64,000 nucleotides of DNA, from positions 29,126,940 through 29,190,939 of the forward strand of contig OX453274.1 in assembly GCA_949710005.1 (NCBI GenBank), in the 5' to 3' direction. The stretch is from Ricordea florida (taxonomy: Eukaryota; Cnidaria; Anthozoa; Corallimorpharia; Ricordeidae). Both the position numbers and the translations under genes were made by a program. A model generated the notes under the pieces. The model ran no database searches and was not told where the DNA came from. It was given only the letters and a program-made list of their open reading frames with translations. This document shows positions 44,778-51,775 of the stretch, in pieces (the stretch's first letter is position 1; each line of letters begins with the position of its first letter).

Positions 44778-45794
44778 TCATTTCAAAACAAAATCAGGAG
44801 GTAACTCAGTATCATCCGGTACAACTTGAAGCTCCTCCCTTACAAAACCACGTCTTGGACCATCAAATAAATAATATAAAACTGGTTGATTAGGAGAAAC
44901 CCTACTTTCCGAAATATAATAAACCTGAATACTCCAAATAGGATCTGTAGCTCGTCTTCTTTCACCACCCTCAATTTCACCAGGGGCAAGTAAGTATCTA
45001 ACCTTAACCTCAATTGGCAGTCTAACCTCATCAAGCCCGACAACTCTCTTATATTTTTTAGGTTCAATATCAACTTCTTTCTGTTTTATAGCCTCATCAG
45101 GCTCTTTACCAGTTATTCTTGTTGGTGTATTATTCAAAGTTTTTAGAATATCTGGTAATCTTTTCACCCATACTCTAGACCTTTCATCACTAATCATTTC
45201 TTGTGCATATTGATGACTAAATAATCTTTCACCTAATATTCTGTTTGCCCTTTCAACAAATGCTTGAGCTCTATGGTTTCCAGCTTCACCCCTCTGTATT
45301 TTCACATTATGATAATTCATAAGTTTGGAAACCTCACCCATAAATTCTCTTCCAGGATCAACAATTAATGTTTTAGGATATTTCATTTTTCTAGAATATA
45401 TTTTTCTAAAAGCTTCAGATATCTCCCTACTTTCTTTTGAGGTTAATGGTTCGGAATCTTTATATCTCGAGGCAACATCAACCACAACCAATGCATATTT
45501 ATATGTTTTTCTTCCAACTCTATCATGTGGTAAAAATAATAAATCTGCTTGGTGAATTTGATTCGGTTTATCCACAGTCCAGTGTGGTCTAGGTATATAT
45601 TTTGGAGGCGGTAGATATATTTGCCATATTGCCTGTTTCTGAAGCCATTGTTTAGCCAAATTTTCACTTACTTTCGCCTTCTCAGCTAATTTAGTGATTG
45701 CAGAATATCCTTTCCAATATCCCTCAGTTGAATAATATATTTTTGATAACTTCAGCGTAGCCGACCCCCTTCGGGATATGTTTTCGTTACTCAT
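44778..45794 (-). CDS. INT: Polinton integrase (retroviral-type, DD35E)
   Basis: This 338-residue integrase inserts the linear element into host DNA. The rve core has D84 (HQADLLF), D146 (IVDPGREF) and E181 (FVERANR), with exactly 35 residues between the last two. An N-terminal helical region, with VSENLAKQWLQKQ, resembles the zinc/HTH-type region. The C-terminus has an SH3/chromo-like segment (ATDPIWSIQVYYI, YYLFDGPRRGFVREELQVVP). It is convergent with PolB: the stop codons are one base apart. It is divergent from the capsid gene, sharing a 33-bp intergenic promoter. Codons 4-18 overlap two GC-rich triloop hairpins. Confidence 0.93.
   Translation of the reverse strand: MSNENISRRGSATLKLSKIYYSTEGYWKGYSAITKLAEKAKVSENLAKQWLQKQAIWQIYLPPPKYIPRPHWTVDKPNQIHQADLLFLPHDRVGRKTYKYALVVVDVASRYKDSEPLTSKESREISEAFRKIYSRKMKYPKTLIVDPGREFMGEVSKLMNYHNVKIQRGEAGNHRAQAFVERANRILGERLFSHQYAQEMISDERSRVWVKRLPDILKTLNNTPTRITGKEPDEAIKQKEVDIEPKKYKRVVGLDEVRLPIEVKVRYLLAPGEIEGGERRRATDPIWSIQVYYISESRVSPNQPVLYYLFDGPRRGFVREELQVVPDDTELPPDFVLK
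45753..45775 (-). repeat. GC triloop hairpin pair in integrase 5' end
   Basis: On the plus strand CAGC-GTA-GCCG and CCC-TTC-GGG form two hairpins with three-base loops (one G-T pair). It is a degenerate member of the hairpin family described at 46831. Confidence 0.55.
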
Positions 45795-45805
45795 TTAAAG
45801 ATTAA
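45793..45805. promoter_or_regulatory. Divergent promoter between integrase and capsid genes
   Basis: ATTTAAAGATTAA faces the capsid gene 22 nt before its ATG, and its complement ends at the integrase start. One AT-rich 33-bp spacer appears to serve both genes. Confidence 0.5.
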
Positions 45806-45827
45806 CCAAAGTATCTTATAAATAAAT

Positions 45828-46907
45828 ATGGCAACCGTATCTGAAAAAATTAATCCAAACAGAATTCCAAGAGAGCCACTCGGTTTGAAAGAGGAATCAA
45901 TATTGAATAGAATTACACTAAACCCATCATCAGCTAGTCCTGGAGAAACATTATATATAAACATTCCAAAACTTACCCAGAATTTAGTTCTTGTGCCAGG
46001 AAGTGTATATCTAGTATTTAACTTGATTGTTGATGGTCATGAAGATAACACCCTTGTTAATAATGTAGGTAGTAATCTTGTATCCAGACTCAAGGTTCTT
46101 TTTGGTGGTGAAACATTACAGGATACTCAAAGATACGATCTATTTCAAACATACCATGACTTATTCTTAACAGATGAAGAACGTGAGGATAGATTAAAGC
46201 AGGGTATTTCTTCTGAAAACATGAGGAAGCTCAGGACAAATGCAGGCGATAAGGTAGACACAGATGCAAAGGAAGTCGCTCTTGCAGTAGTACATAACAC
46301 CAAATACCATATCCCACTAAACCACCCTATATTAAACGATCATGGGGTTTTCTATCCAAAGGCTTTAGATCATCAACTAATATTTGAGATTACACTAGCC
46401 CCAGTTAACGATATTGTTGTTTATTCTGATAAAACCAAACCTCCAACTTATAAAATCACAAACCTTGAGTTGGAATATTCTTGTATATCAAGTGAATACT
46501 TAGCTCGTGAGGCACAGGCAGCTTATCAGGTTGGTAAAGGATTCTTTTATGAAAATGTCACTCTACATAAAACTTTCACCATATCCAGACCTACAGACAG
46601 CGTTATAAATCAACATATTAATCTACCGAGAAGGTCAATTACAGGGATATTATGTTTGTTTACATTACCATATGGTGGAGGAGCACGAGATTCTGAGAAT
46701 TTTTTCAATCCAGGCATCACCTCAATCAATATCGATGTTAATGGTGTTCCAAATCGTTTTTACTCAAAGGGAATGGTGCCGTCAGATCTTTGGGAGTCAG
46801 TAAAGAAACGTTTCAGTGATTCTTCCCGTTCCGGCTTCGCCGGGGAGAGCTTTGCTCGATGGTCAGTAAAGGAAAAGGATTTTTATGGTAATAAGTTTGC
46901 TCTGTGA
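45828..46907 (+). CDS. MCP: Polinton major capsid protein (double jelly-roll), ends at in-frame TGA
   Basis: Predicted icosahedral capsid protein of the Polinton virion. Segments resemble double-jelly-roll capsid proteins of Polintons and giant viruses: NIPKLTQNLVLVPGSVYLVF, then VNNVGSNLVSRLKVLFGGET (the VNxIGxxLIxxVxLxIGG strand of first roll), YHIPLNHPILNDHGVFYPKA followed by LDHQLIFEI (strand-turn-strand before second roll), and LELEYSCISSEYL. The reading frame meets TGA after FYGNKFAL, yet stays open for another 63 codons with capsid-like GGGLALNNAQDGVKIEMKRK. The last strands of the second roll are therefore beyond the stop. A GC hairpin pair is inserted in frame near the 3' end. Confidence 0.75.
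   Translation: MATVSEKINPNRIPREPLGLKEESILNRITLNPSSASPGETLYINIPKLTQNLVLVPGSVYLVFNLIVDGHEDNTLVNNVGSNLVSRLKVLFGGETLQDTQRYDLFQTYHDLFLTDEEREDRLKQGISSENMRKLRTNAGDKVDTDAKEVALAVVHNTKYHIPLNHPILNDHGVFYPKALDHQLIFEITLAPVNDIVVYSDKTKPPTYKITNLELEYSCISSEYLAREAQAAYQVGKGFFYENVTLHKTFTISRPTDSVINQHINLPRRSITGILCLFTLPYGGGARDSENFFNPGITSINIDVNGVPNRFYSKGMVPSDLWESVKKRFSDSSRSGFAGESFARWSVKEKDFYGNKFAL
46831..46860 (+). repeat. GC double triloop hairpin, copy A (in capsid gene)
   Basis: CCGGC-TTC-GCCGG, then GGA, then GAGC-TTT-GCTC, then GAT: a 5-bp stem and a 4-bp stem, each with a three-base loop. It is in frame and encodes SGFAGESFAR. Copies B (49478) and C (51631) have the same geometry with compensated stem changes. 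Confidence 0.85.
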
Positions 46908-47099
46908 TTAGATTTGAGAACTCACCCAGATAATAGCATTCATGGAGGGGGTCTGGCCTTAAATAACGCACAAGATGGTGTAAAAATAGAAATGAAAAGA
47001 AAAGTTAGTGGATCTGGTATTATGACTTGTTACATGTTTGTGGTAGCTGATGCGTTGATGGAGGTTATGAATTCAAACTTACGCTCTATAATGTACTGA
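46908..47099 (+). pseudogene. In-frame C-terminal end of the capsid protein after the TGA
   Basis: It is open in the same frame as the capsid gene (63 codons to the next stop). It reads like the closing strands of the second jelly roll (HPDNSIHGGGLALNNAQDGV, then KIEMKRKVSGSGIMTCYMFV). Unless the TGA is read through, this part is not made. Confidence 0.65.
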
Positions 47100-47147
47100 A
47101 TGAGCGGAGCGAATTAGGTTTAAGATCAATCATGTATTAGTTAAAAG

Positions 47148-47774
47148 ATGGAAGAATTACGAGATAAAATTCCTTTTCACTGCATTATAACTGGGCCAAC
47201 AAATTGTGGAAAGACAAAGTACATAATAGATCAACTCCGAGGCCCATTCCGAAAATTGTTTGAATTCATTGTTTTAATATGCCCAACTTATGCTAAAAAT
47301 AAAACCTATCATAATTTTGCTCGAGGAGATAAACATTTCTATGTATTATCACCAGATGCTAGTAATATAGATGAGATTAATGAATTGTTAACTGATTGTC
47401 AAACTTTATTCTCTGGTACAAATACACTATTAATTTTAGATGATTGTGCTGTTTCGAATGATCTGAAGAAAAGATCGAACAAGTTTATTGATTTAGCGTT
47501 CTCTGGAAGGCATCATGGATTATCAATGTGGGTTCTAACTCAGCAATTAACATCGATAGCAAAACCATTCCGTGAAAATGTGGCTTGTGTTGTTACTTTC
47601 CATAACCCATCACAAAAAGGTATGAAGATGCTTTTCGAAGATTATGGAGGTGATTTAGACTCTGAAACATGTAAAAAGTTTGTAGAACTACTGAAAACTG
47701 AAAAATATTCTAGATTATGTTTGTGTTTACGATATCCATTTCAATGTTATTTGGAGATCCCTGAGGTGATTTAA
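47148..47774 (+). CDS. ATP: Polinton genome-packaging ATPase (A32/FtsK-HerA type)
   Basis: This 208-residue ATPase is predicted to pump the element's DNA into capsids. Walker A is GPTNCGKT (residues 16-23) and Walker B is LLILDDC (94-100). A sensor-like WVLTQQLTSIAKPFREN follows, as in poxvirus A32 and Polinton ATPases. The ATG follows AGGTTTAAGATC at a spacing of about 20 nt. It lies directly after the capsid gene, the usual pairing in this virus lineage. Confidence 0.9.
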   Translation: MEELRDKIPFHCIITGPTNCGKTKYIIDQLRGPFRKLFEFIVLICPTYAKNKTYHNFARGDKHFYVLSPDASNIDEINELLTDCQTLFSGTNTLLILDDCAVSNDLKKRSNKFIDLAFSGRHHGLSMWVLTQQLTSIAKPFRENVACVVTFHNPSQKGMKMLFEDYGGDLDSETCKKFVELLKTEKYSRLCLCLRYPFQCYLEIPEVI

Positions 47775-47805
47775 AAGAATCTTTGTATTATTAGAAAATT
47801 ATAAG

Positions 47806-48447
47806 ATGGCAGATCGGACGAAGTCCTCCCCGCCTTTGGCGGAAGTTGAAGATTATATCCGCCTGGAAGGCGGGACCGGCTCCGCCGATATAGAAGAAAA
47901 ACAAGAGGTAAAATCTGATGATATTGAAATAAAACAAGAATCACTAGCTATTCTCGCATCTCTTGGAACTACAAAGGAATATTTGGGAGTTGATATGAGT
48001 CTGGGTGATATAAAGAAACTATCGGTAAAAGATGTTGAAAAATATTATAATCGATATCAAGCAGTATTAGGTAAGAAAATTAGCGGTGGATTAGTAGATT
48101 CATCTCTTCAATTAGTTTCTCAAGTTATTTCTTACATAGTTCCTGTTGATGATATAGAAGCTCTTTGTTTGGATTTGAAGAATGATGATTTGGTTAATCG
48201 TGAACTAACAAACATTGTAGGGCTCTTAGCATTGAAAGCAGGAAGATTGGCAGCACTTGCTAGCGGGCTATTCCAGGTTGCTAAACATGTTAAAATAGGT
48301 AAAATCAGCGAAGCTGGGCCTGCTCTTCGAGCAGAAATACAACAATTTACAAGAACAAATACCGACCTATTAAGGGAGGAATCAGATAATTCTAAAACTC
48401 AACCAGCTCCGCTGAATACAACTGAACAAGTCGCCGAGCACAACTAA
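47806..48447 (+). CDS. Polinton-associated protein of unknown function
   Basis: This is a 213-residue soluble protein. The first 45 residues are acidic and contain the GC-rich hairpin cluster; the rest is helical (SLGDIKKLSVKDVEKYYNRY, GGLVDSSLQLVSQVISYIVP, LLALKAGRLAALASGLFQVA). Similar unannotated proteins occur in cnidarian Polintons, from memory and unverified. No catalytic motif is seen. It sits between the ATPase and small membrane proteins, suggesting a virion-assembly role by position only. Confidence 0.65.
   Translation: MADRTKSSPPLAEVEDYIRLEGGTGSADIEEKQEVKSDDIEIKQESLAILASLGTTKEYLGVDMSLGDIKKLSVKDVEKYYNRYQAVLGKKISGGLVDSSLQLVSQVISYIVPVDDIEALCLDLKNDDLVNRELTNIVGLLALKAGRLAALASGLFQVAKHVKIGKISEAGPALRAEIQQFTRTNTDLLREESDNSKTQPAPLNTTEQVAEHN
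47816..47887 (+). repeat. Cluster of four GC triloop hairpins
   Basis: GGAC-GAA-GTCC, CCGCC-TTT-GGCGG, CCGCCT-GGA-AGGCGG and CGGC-TCC-GCCG follow each other within the first codons of this gene, each with a three-base loop. They are in frame and interrupt an otherwise AT-rich sequence. Confidence 0.8.
48306..48334 (+). repeat. GC triloop hairpin pair (D)
   Basis: CAGC-GAA-GCTG and CTGCTC-TTC-GAGCAG are separated by GGC: two hairpins with three-base loops in tandem, as in copies A-C but with a longer second stem. Confidence 0.75.
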
Positions 48448-48449
48448 GC

Positions 48450-48466
48450 GATTTAAAGATTTCTTA
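48450..48466 (+). promoter_or_regulatory. Promoter-like box before 48484 gene
   Basis: GATTTAAAGATTTCTTA, then TGAT..GTAAAAAATTATG. The whole 35-nt leader is shared with the genes at 48978 and 49678. Confidence 0.65.
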
Positions 48467-48483
48467 ATGATATGTAAAAAATT

Positions 48484-48921
48484 ATGTCTGAAGAAGTAGA
48501 AGAAAGAACCGGAGGTGTTGAACAAATTACTAGAGACCAACCAAAAGAAAAAACTGAAGGTAATGGTTCTAAAAAGAGGGATAAAGATCCTAAAAAAGTA
48601 GCAGCAGGTAAGAAATTAGCTGAATATAATAAAAAAGCAAAAGAAGCATTAGCTAGAGAGACCCTGCGAGCTGAGGAGCAAATGAAACGTGAAGAAGAGC
48701 AAAATGAAAATGGAGAGAGTGAATCTAAAGCATGGATTCCAGAGCTATCTTTTACTACTGTTTTATCCATTGTAGGAATAGGGTTTACAGCATTTGATAT
48801 GTTTATGAGATACCGACAAAATAGAGAACCTACCCAACCACCCCAAACATCAAATATTTCTCTACCTCAACCAACTACAAAATCCGCAGGGCCAAAAACA
48901 CCGAAAATGGGAATGATATAA
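48484..48921 (+). CDS. Small membrane-anchored basic protein
   Basis: This is a 145-residue protein with a charged N-terminal half (KKRDKDPKKVAAGKKLAEYN, then an Arg/Glu helix). It has one transmembrane segment at about 95-115 (FTTVLSIVGIGFTAFDMFM) and a Pro/Gln-rich tail ending PKMGMI. I recognise no family. The lysine-rich part could bind DNA, which is speculative. Confidence 0.65.
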   Translation: MSEEVEERTGGVEQITRDQPKEKTEGNGSKKRDKDPKKVAAGKKLAEYNKKAKEALARETLRAEEQMKREEEQNENGESESKAWIPELSFTTVLSIVGIGFTAFDMFMRYRQNREPTQPPQTSNISLPQPTTKSAGPKTPKMGMI

Positions 48922-48943
48922 TTAAAATTACATTTGATAAACA

Positions 48944-48960
48944 GTTTAAAGGTTTCTTAC
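48944..48960 (+). promoter_or_regulatory. Promoter-like box before 48978 gene
   Basis: GTTTAAAGGTTTCTTAC, then TGAT..AGTAAAAAATTATG, the same leader as 48450. Confidence 0.65.
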
Positions 48961-48977
48961 TGATACAGTAAAAAATT

Positions 48978-49196
48978 ATGTCAACCGAAAACAAACTTGT
49001 TAAAACTGTTACTGATTCAGCAGTCCTTATCGGATTAGCAGCTGGAGTTGGGTATGTAGCTAAAAAGGTTATGAAAGAATCATTTATGAACGATCCATCA
49101 TCAAGTATTACAAATTATGCAAAATGGGTGGCTGTATTGTCAGGTAGTATGTACCTAAAAACATATTTAGAGGATCAAAAGATTTTACCAAATTAA
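48978..49196 (+). CDS. Very small two-helix membrane protein
   Basis: This 72-residue protein has two hydrophobic stretches (SAVLIGLAAGVGYVAKKV and WVAVLSGSMYLKTYLEDQKI). It ends 2 nt before the next ATG, indicating tight coupling with the following gene. Function is unknown. Confidence 0.65.
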   Translation: MSTENKLVKTVTDSAVLIGLAAGVGYVAKKVMKESFMNDPSSSITNYAKWVAVLSGSMYLKTYLEDQKILPN

Positions 49197-49198
49197 AC

Positions 49199-49621
49199 AT
49201 GGCAACAATAGCAATGATGGTTGGAGGAGCTATATTGAATGCTACCGCTTTTGTTGGTGGTTCATATCTTGCAAAATCTCTATCAGGTGATAAAACAGAT
49301 GAAGAAAGAATACGACACGATAAGGCATTAGAAAAATATCAAAAAGATTATGCTAAATATCAAGAAAATAGACAGAAACTAATTGATTGGAAAGTACAAA
49401 AAAAGGATGATAAATACCAGGCCTCAAAAAATATTTCGAATACCGATGAAGCTTTGAAATTGTATAGTGAGACACATCCGACGGAGTCGGGGAGAGCTTC
49501 GCTCGATGAACCAAAATTCTCTGATTATTATAGACCAAGTGACAACCAAAAAATGGGTGAAATGGTATATGTAGGTGGTGGTATGTTGGCATTAGGTTAT
49601 GCGGTTAGTAAATTCTTTTAG
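49199..49621 (+). CDS. Membrane protein with hydrophobic ends and charged middle
   Basis: This 140-residue protein has hydrophobic segments at both ends (MATIAMMVGGAILNATAFVG and YVGGGMLALGYAVSKFF) and a lysine/glutamate-rich helix between them (KALEKYQKDYAKYQENRQKL). It has no promoter box of its own and starts 2 nt after the previous stop. It contains hairpin copy B in frame (TESGRASLD). Family not named; similar proteins are familiar from cnidarian Polintons (memory, unverified). Confidence 0.65.
   Translation: MATIAMMVGGAILNATAFVGGSYLAKSLSGDKTDEERIRHDKALEKYQKDYAKYQENRQKLIDWKVQKKDDKYQASKNISNTDEALKLYSETHPTESGRASLDEPKFSDYYRPSDNQKMGEMVYVGGGMLALGYAVSKFF
49478..49507 (+). repeat. GC double triloop hairpin, copy B
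   Basis: CCGAC-GGA-GTCGG, then GGA, then GAGC-TTC-GCTC, then GAT. Compared with copy A, the fourth base of stem 1 and its partner have both changed (G-C to A-T), keeping the pairing. Confidence 0.85.
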
Positions 49622-49626
49622 AGTTT

Positions 49627-49660
49627 GCTTCGCGGTCCTAAGGGGTCTAAAGATTTCTTA
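49627..49660 (+). promoter_or_regulatory. Promoter-like box with GC upstream element
   Basis: GCTTCGCGGTCCTAAGGGG precedes TCTAAAGATTTCTTA; 50974-51008 has the parallel TCGCGGCCCTAAAGGGG + TCTAAAGATATC. Both drive the next ATG at about 20-28 nt. The TCTA core recalls the late-type TCTA promoter reported for the virophage Mavirus. Confidence 0.6.
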
Positions 49661-49677
49661 CAGATGAGTAAAAAATC

Positions 49678-50952
49678 ATGGCAGAAGCAGAAGCTGATCC
49701 CATCGGATTGGGGGTAGAAGAAAATCCTGATGATTTTGATGAAAAAAGTCCACTACTTGGTAGAAAGCCATCACAAAAAAAAGTTCTAGTAACATCTACA
49801 AACTTTGAAAAAGATTATGCTGGTTATGATGAATATAAAGATGATGAAGGAAGGAAGCGAGCTGGATGGGTCAAACCGACTGAAGCTAGGAACCTGAGTG
49901 ATGTTTTAAAAGAAAGAGATGAGGAATATGATAGAAGGAGAGAAGCCAGACAACAACTCAAACGTTATTTTCCAAATTATAACCCTGATGATGGTTCATT
50001 TAATGTAAAATTTGGAGAAGATGGTAGTTTAATGGGAAAATTAATTGGTAGGGTAGATAATGTGTGGCATATATTAGTTGATAAAGATGGGGTTATGAAG
50101 ATTGAAGATTTACCAAAAACAATTAGAAAAGCTCTAGGTGCTGATTATGTATCCATGCTGGAAAAATATAATGATACTATATCACAATTAAATGAAAAAA
50201 ATGAAGAAAATAGAGAATTAGAAAATATTGCGAAAGGATTAAGTTCAACCGCAAAAGTATATATAGATGAGATTAGTTTATATAAAGAAAAAGAAGAAAA
50301 AATTCGTGAATTCCTTAAAAAAGAAAAAGAACTTCGTGAATTCATTGAGAGACAACAATTAGAAAATAAAAGTCTTTTTGATAAAACTGTTAAACAGAAT
50401 ATAGAATTAAAAATACAAGGCGAAAAACTTTTGAGTGAAACAAAATTATACAAAGAAGAAATAGACAAATATAAGAAGGATAAATTAAATTTATCAAAGT
50501 TAGAACAAAGCAATGAACGATTACAATCTGAGATTGATAAATTAAGAGAACAAATTAGAAAGAATACAATCTCCAAGTTAGAACAAATATCAGATATTGA
50601 GGTTCGAAAAGATGAAATAATTAAAAATCTTCCATTAAGAGAGAGGTTAAAGTATATCTTCAAAAAGTATGGGTTTACAGTATTTGCTGTTGTGAGTGCT
50701 GTTGGTGTAATCATTGGAGTTATAGTTTCTAATATTTCTAAAGGTCTATCAACATTAGGTAAAGGTGTTGGTAATGGGTTGAAAGCTATTGGTAAAAAAC
50801 TTGGTGAAATATTGCCTGGAATGGTTGGAGCAATTGTAAGCTTTCTGTTCAAAACAGCGGGCGAGGTCATTGGGTTTTTAGGTAAGAATGCTTGGCTTTT
50901 GATAATGGCTGTGGTTCTATATTTTGTGGAAAGGTTAAAGAAGAGTCGATAA
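49678..50952 (+). CDS. Coiled-coil protein with C-terminal membrane segments
   Basis: This 424-residue protein has an acidic N-terminus (DFDEKSPLLGRK), a globular part to about 150, and a long coiled coil at about 160-310 (repeated Glu/Lys/Leu heptads). Three hydrophobic segments follow (FTVFAVVSAVGVIIGVIVSN, MVGAIVSFLFKTAGEVIGFL, NAWLLIMAVVLYFVERL) with a glycine-rich amphipathic GKGVGNGLKAIGKKLGEILP between them. A coiled-coil stalk plus a membrane-active C-terminus could suit membrane attachment or penetration during entry or assembly. That is inference only. Confidence 0.7.
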   Translation: MAEAEADPIGLGVEENPDDFDEKSPLLGRKPSQKKVLVTSTNFEKDYAGYDEYKDDEGRKRAGWVKPTEARNLSDVLKERDEEYDRRREARQQLKRYFPNYNPDDGSFNVKFGEDGSLMGKLIGRVDNVWHILVDKDGVMKIEDLPKTIRKALGADYVSMLEKYNDTISQLNEKNEENRELENIAKGLSSTAKVYIDEISLYKEKEEKIREFLKKEKELREFIERQQLENKSLFDKTVKQNIELKIQGEKLLSETKLYKEEIDKYKKDKLNLSKLEQSNERLQSEIDKLREQIRKNTISKLEQISDIEVRKDEIIKNLPLRERLKYIFKKYGFTVFAVVSAVGVIIGVIVSNISKGLSTLGKGVGNGLKAIGKKLGEILPGMVGAIVSFLFKTAGEVIGFLGKNAWLLIMAVVLYFVERLKKSR

Positions 50953-50973
50953 CAAACCTGGTCGTATCTATTT

Positions 50974-51008
50974 TATTCGCGGCCCTAAAGGGGTCTAAAG
51001 ATATCATG
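50974..51008 (+). promoter_or_regulatory. Promoter-like box before 51028 gene
   Basis: The GC element CGCGGCCCTAAAGGGG is followed by TCTAAAGATATCATG, parallel to 49627-49660. Confidence 0.6.
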
Positions 51009-51027
51009 TTGATCAGTAAAATACAAT

Positions 51028-51639
51028 ATGGATGACTACAATAGAATTTATCCTAATGTGCCTGTTAATTCAGACCCGAGTTCCTCATTTCAGTCGGTTA
51101 ATTTCAGACTACAAAAGTCATGCGAAGTACTACAAAATCTTGAGAAGGAAATTAAACATTATGAGAAAGTTAGAAAAAAGTATAATCGAGCGAGAGGTAT
51201 ATTTACAAAAATAAGTGTTAGTAGTGGGGTGTTTTCAGTTATCCTATCTGCAAGTGGATTGGGTACCTCTCTTACTGGTTTTGGTGCTGTTGTTGGTATA
51301 CCATTAGGAGCTGTGGGAGGTATTTGTGGGGGAATATCGGTTGGATGTGGTGTGGCATCAAAAAGACTTTCACATAAAGTTAGTAAACATGAACAAACAG
51401 TTTCTCTAGCAAAAGCAAAAGTAAACACCATTCACGACTTAGTTTCAAAAGCACTGAAAGATAATGCAATATCAGACCAAGAATTTTCCCTAATTTTATC
51501 AGAAGTTGAAAAGTTTGAAAAACTAAAACAAGAAATCCGTCAAAAAACTAGAAAAGATACAGAAAAAAACTTAAATATGAATCAGATAAGAACAGAGGTT
51601 CGGGCAGAAATATTAAAGGATCTAACCGGTCCAGCTTAG
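51028..51639 (+). CDS. Two-helix glycine-rich membrane protein
   Basis: This 203-residue protein has an N-terminal coiled coil (LQNLEKEIKHYEKVRKKYNR) and a hydrophobic Gly/Ser-rich hairpin at about 65-110 (SGVFSVILSASGLGTSLTGF, GAVVGIPLGAVGGICGGISV). A helical tail follows (KHEQTVSLAKAKVNTIHDLV, ISDQEFSLILSEVEKFEKLK). The pattern matches a family widespread in cnidarian and bivalve transposon loci (recollection, unverified). The stop codon lies inside hairpin copy C, so the hairpin sets the C-terminus. Confidence 0.68.
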   Translation: MDDYNRIYPNVPVNSDPSSSFQSVNFRLQKSCEVLQNLEKEIKHYEKVRKKYNRARGIFTKISVSSGVFSVILSASGLGTSLTGFGAVVGIPLGAVGGICGGISVGCGVASKRLSHKVSKHEQTVSLAKAKVNTIHDLVSKALKDNAISDQEFSLILSEVEKFEKLKQEIRQKTRKDTEKNLNMNQIRTEVRAEILKDLTGPA

Positions 51640-51660
51640 CTGGGGAGGGCTACGCCCGAT
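51631..51660 (+). repeat. GC double triloop hairpin, copy C
   Basis: CCAGC-TTA-GCTGG, then GGA, then GGGC-TAC-GCCC, then GAT. Both stems differ from copy A by base changes on both sides that keep pairing. It contains the TAG stop of the preceding gene. Confidence 0.85.
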
Positions 51661-51775
51661 CGAGATCGCTGAAAATTTCGTTTGAGAGAACAGATGTAGG
51701 ATGTAATTGTTTTGCTGGTATTAGAAAAGAACGGTATTGATTTAAAAGCATCTCATTATCAACGTAAATAATAAG

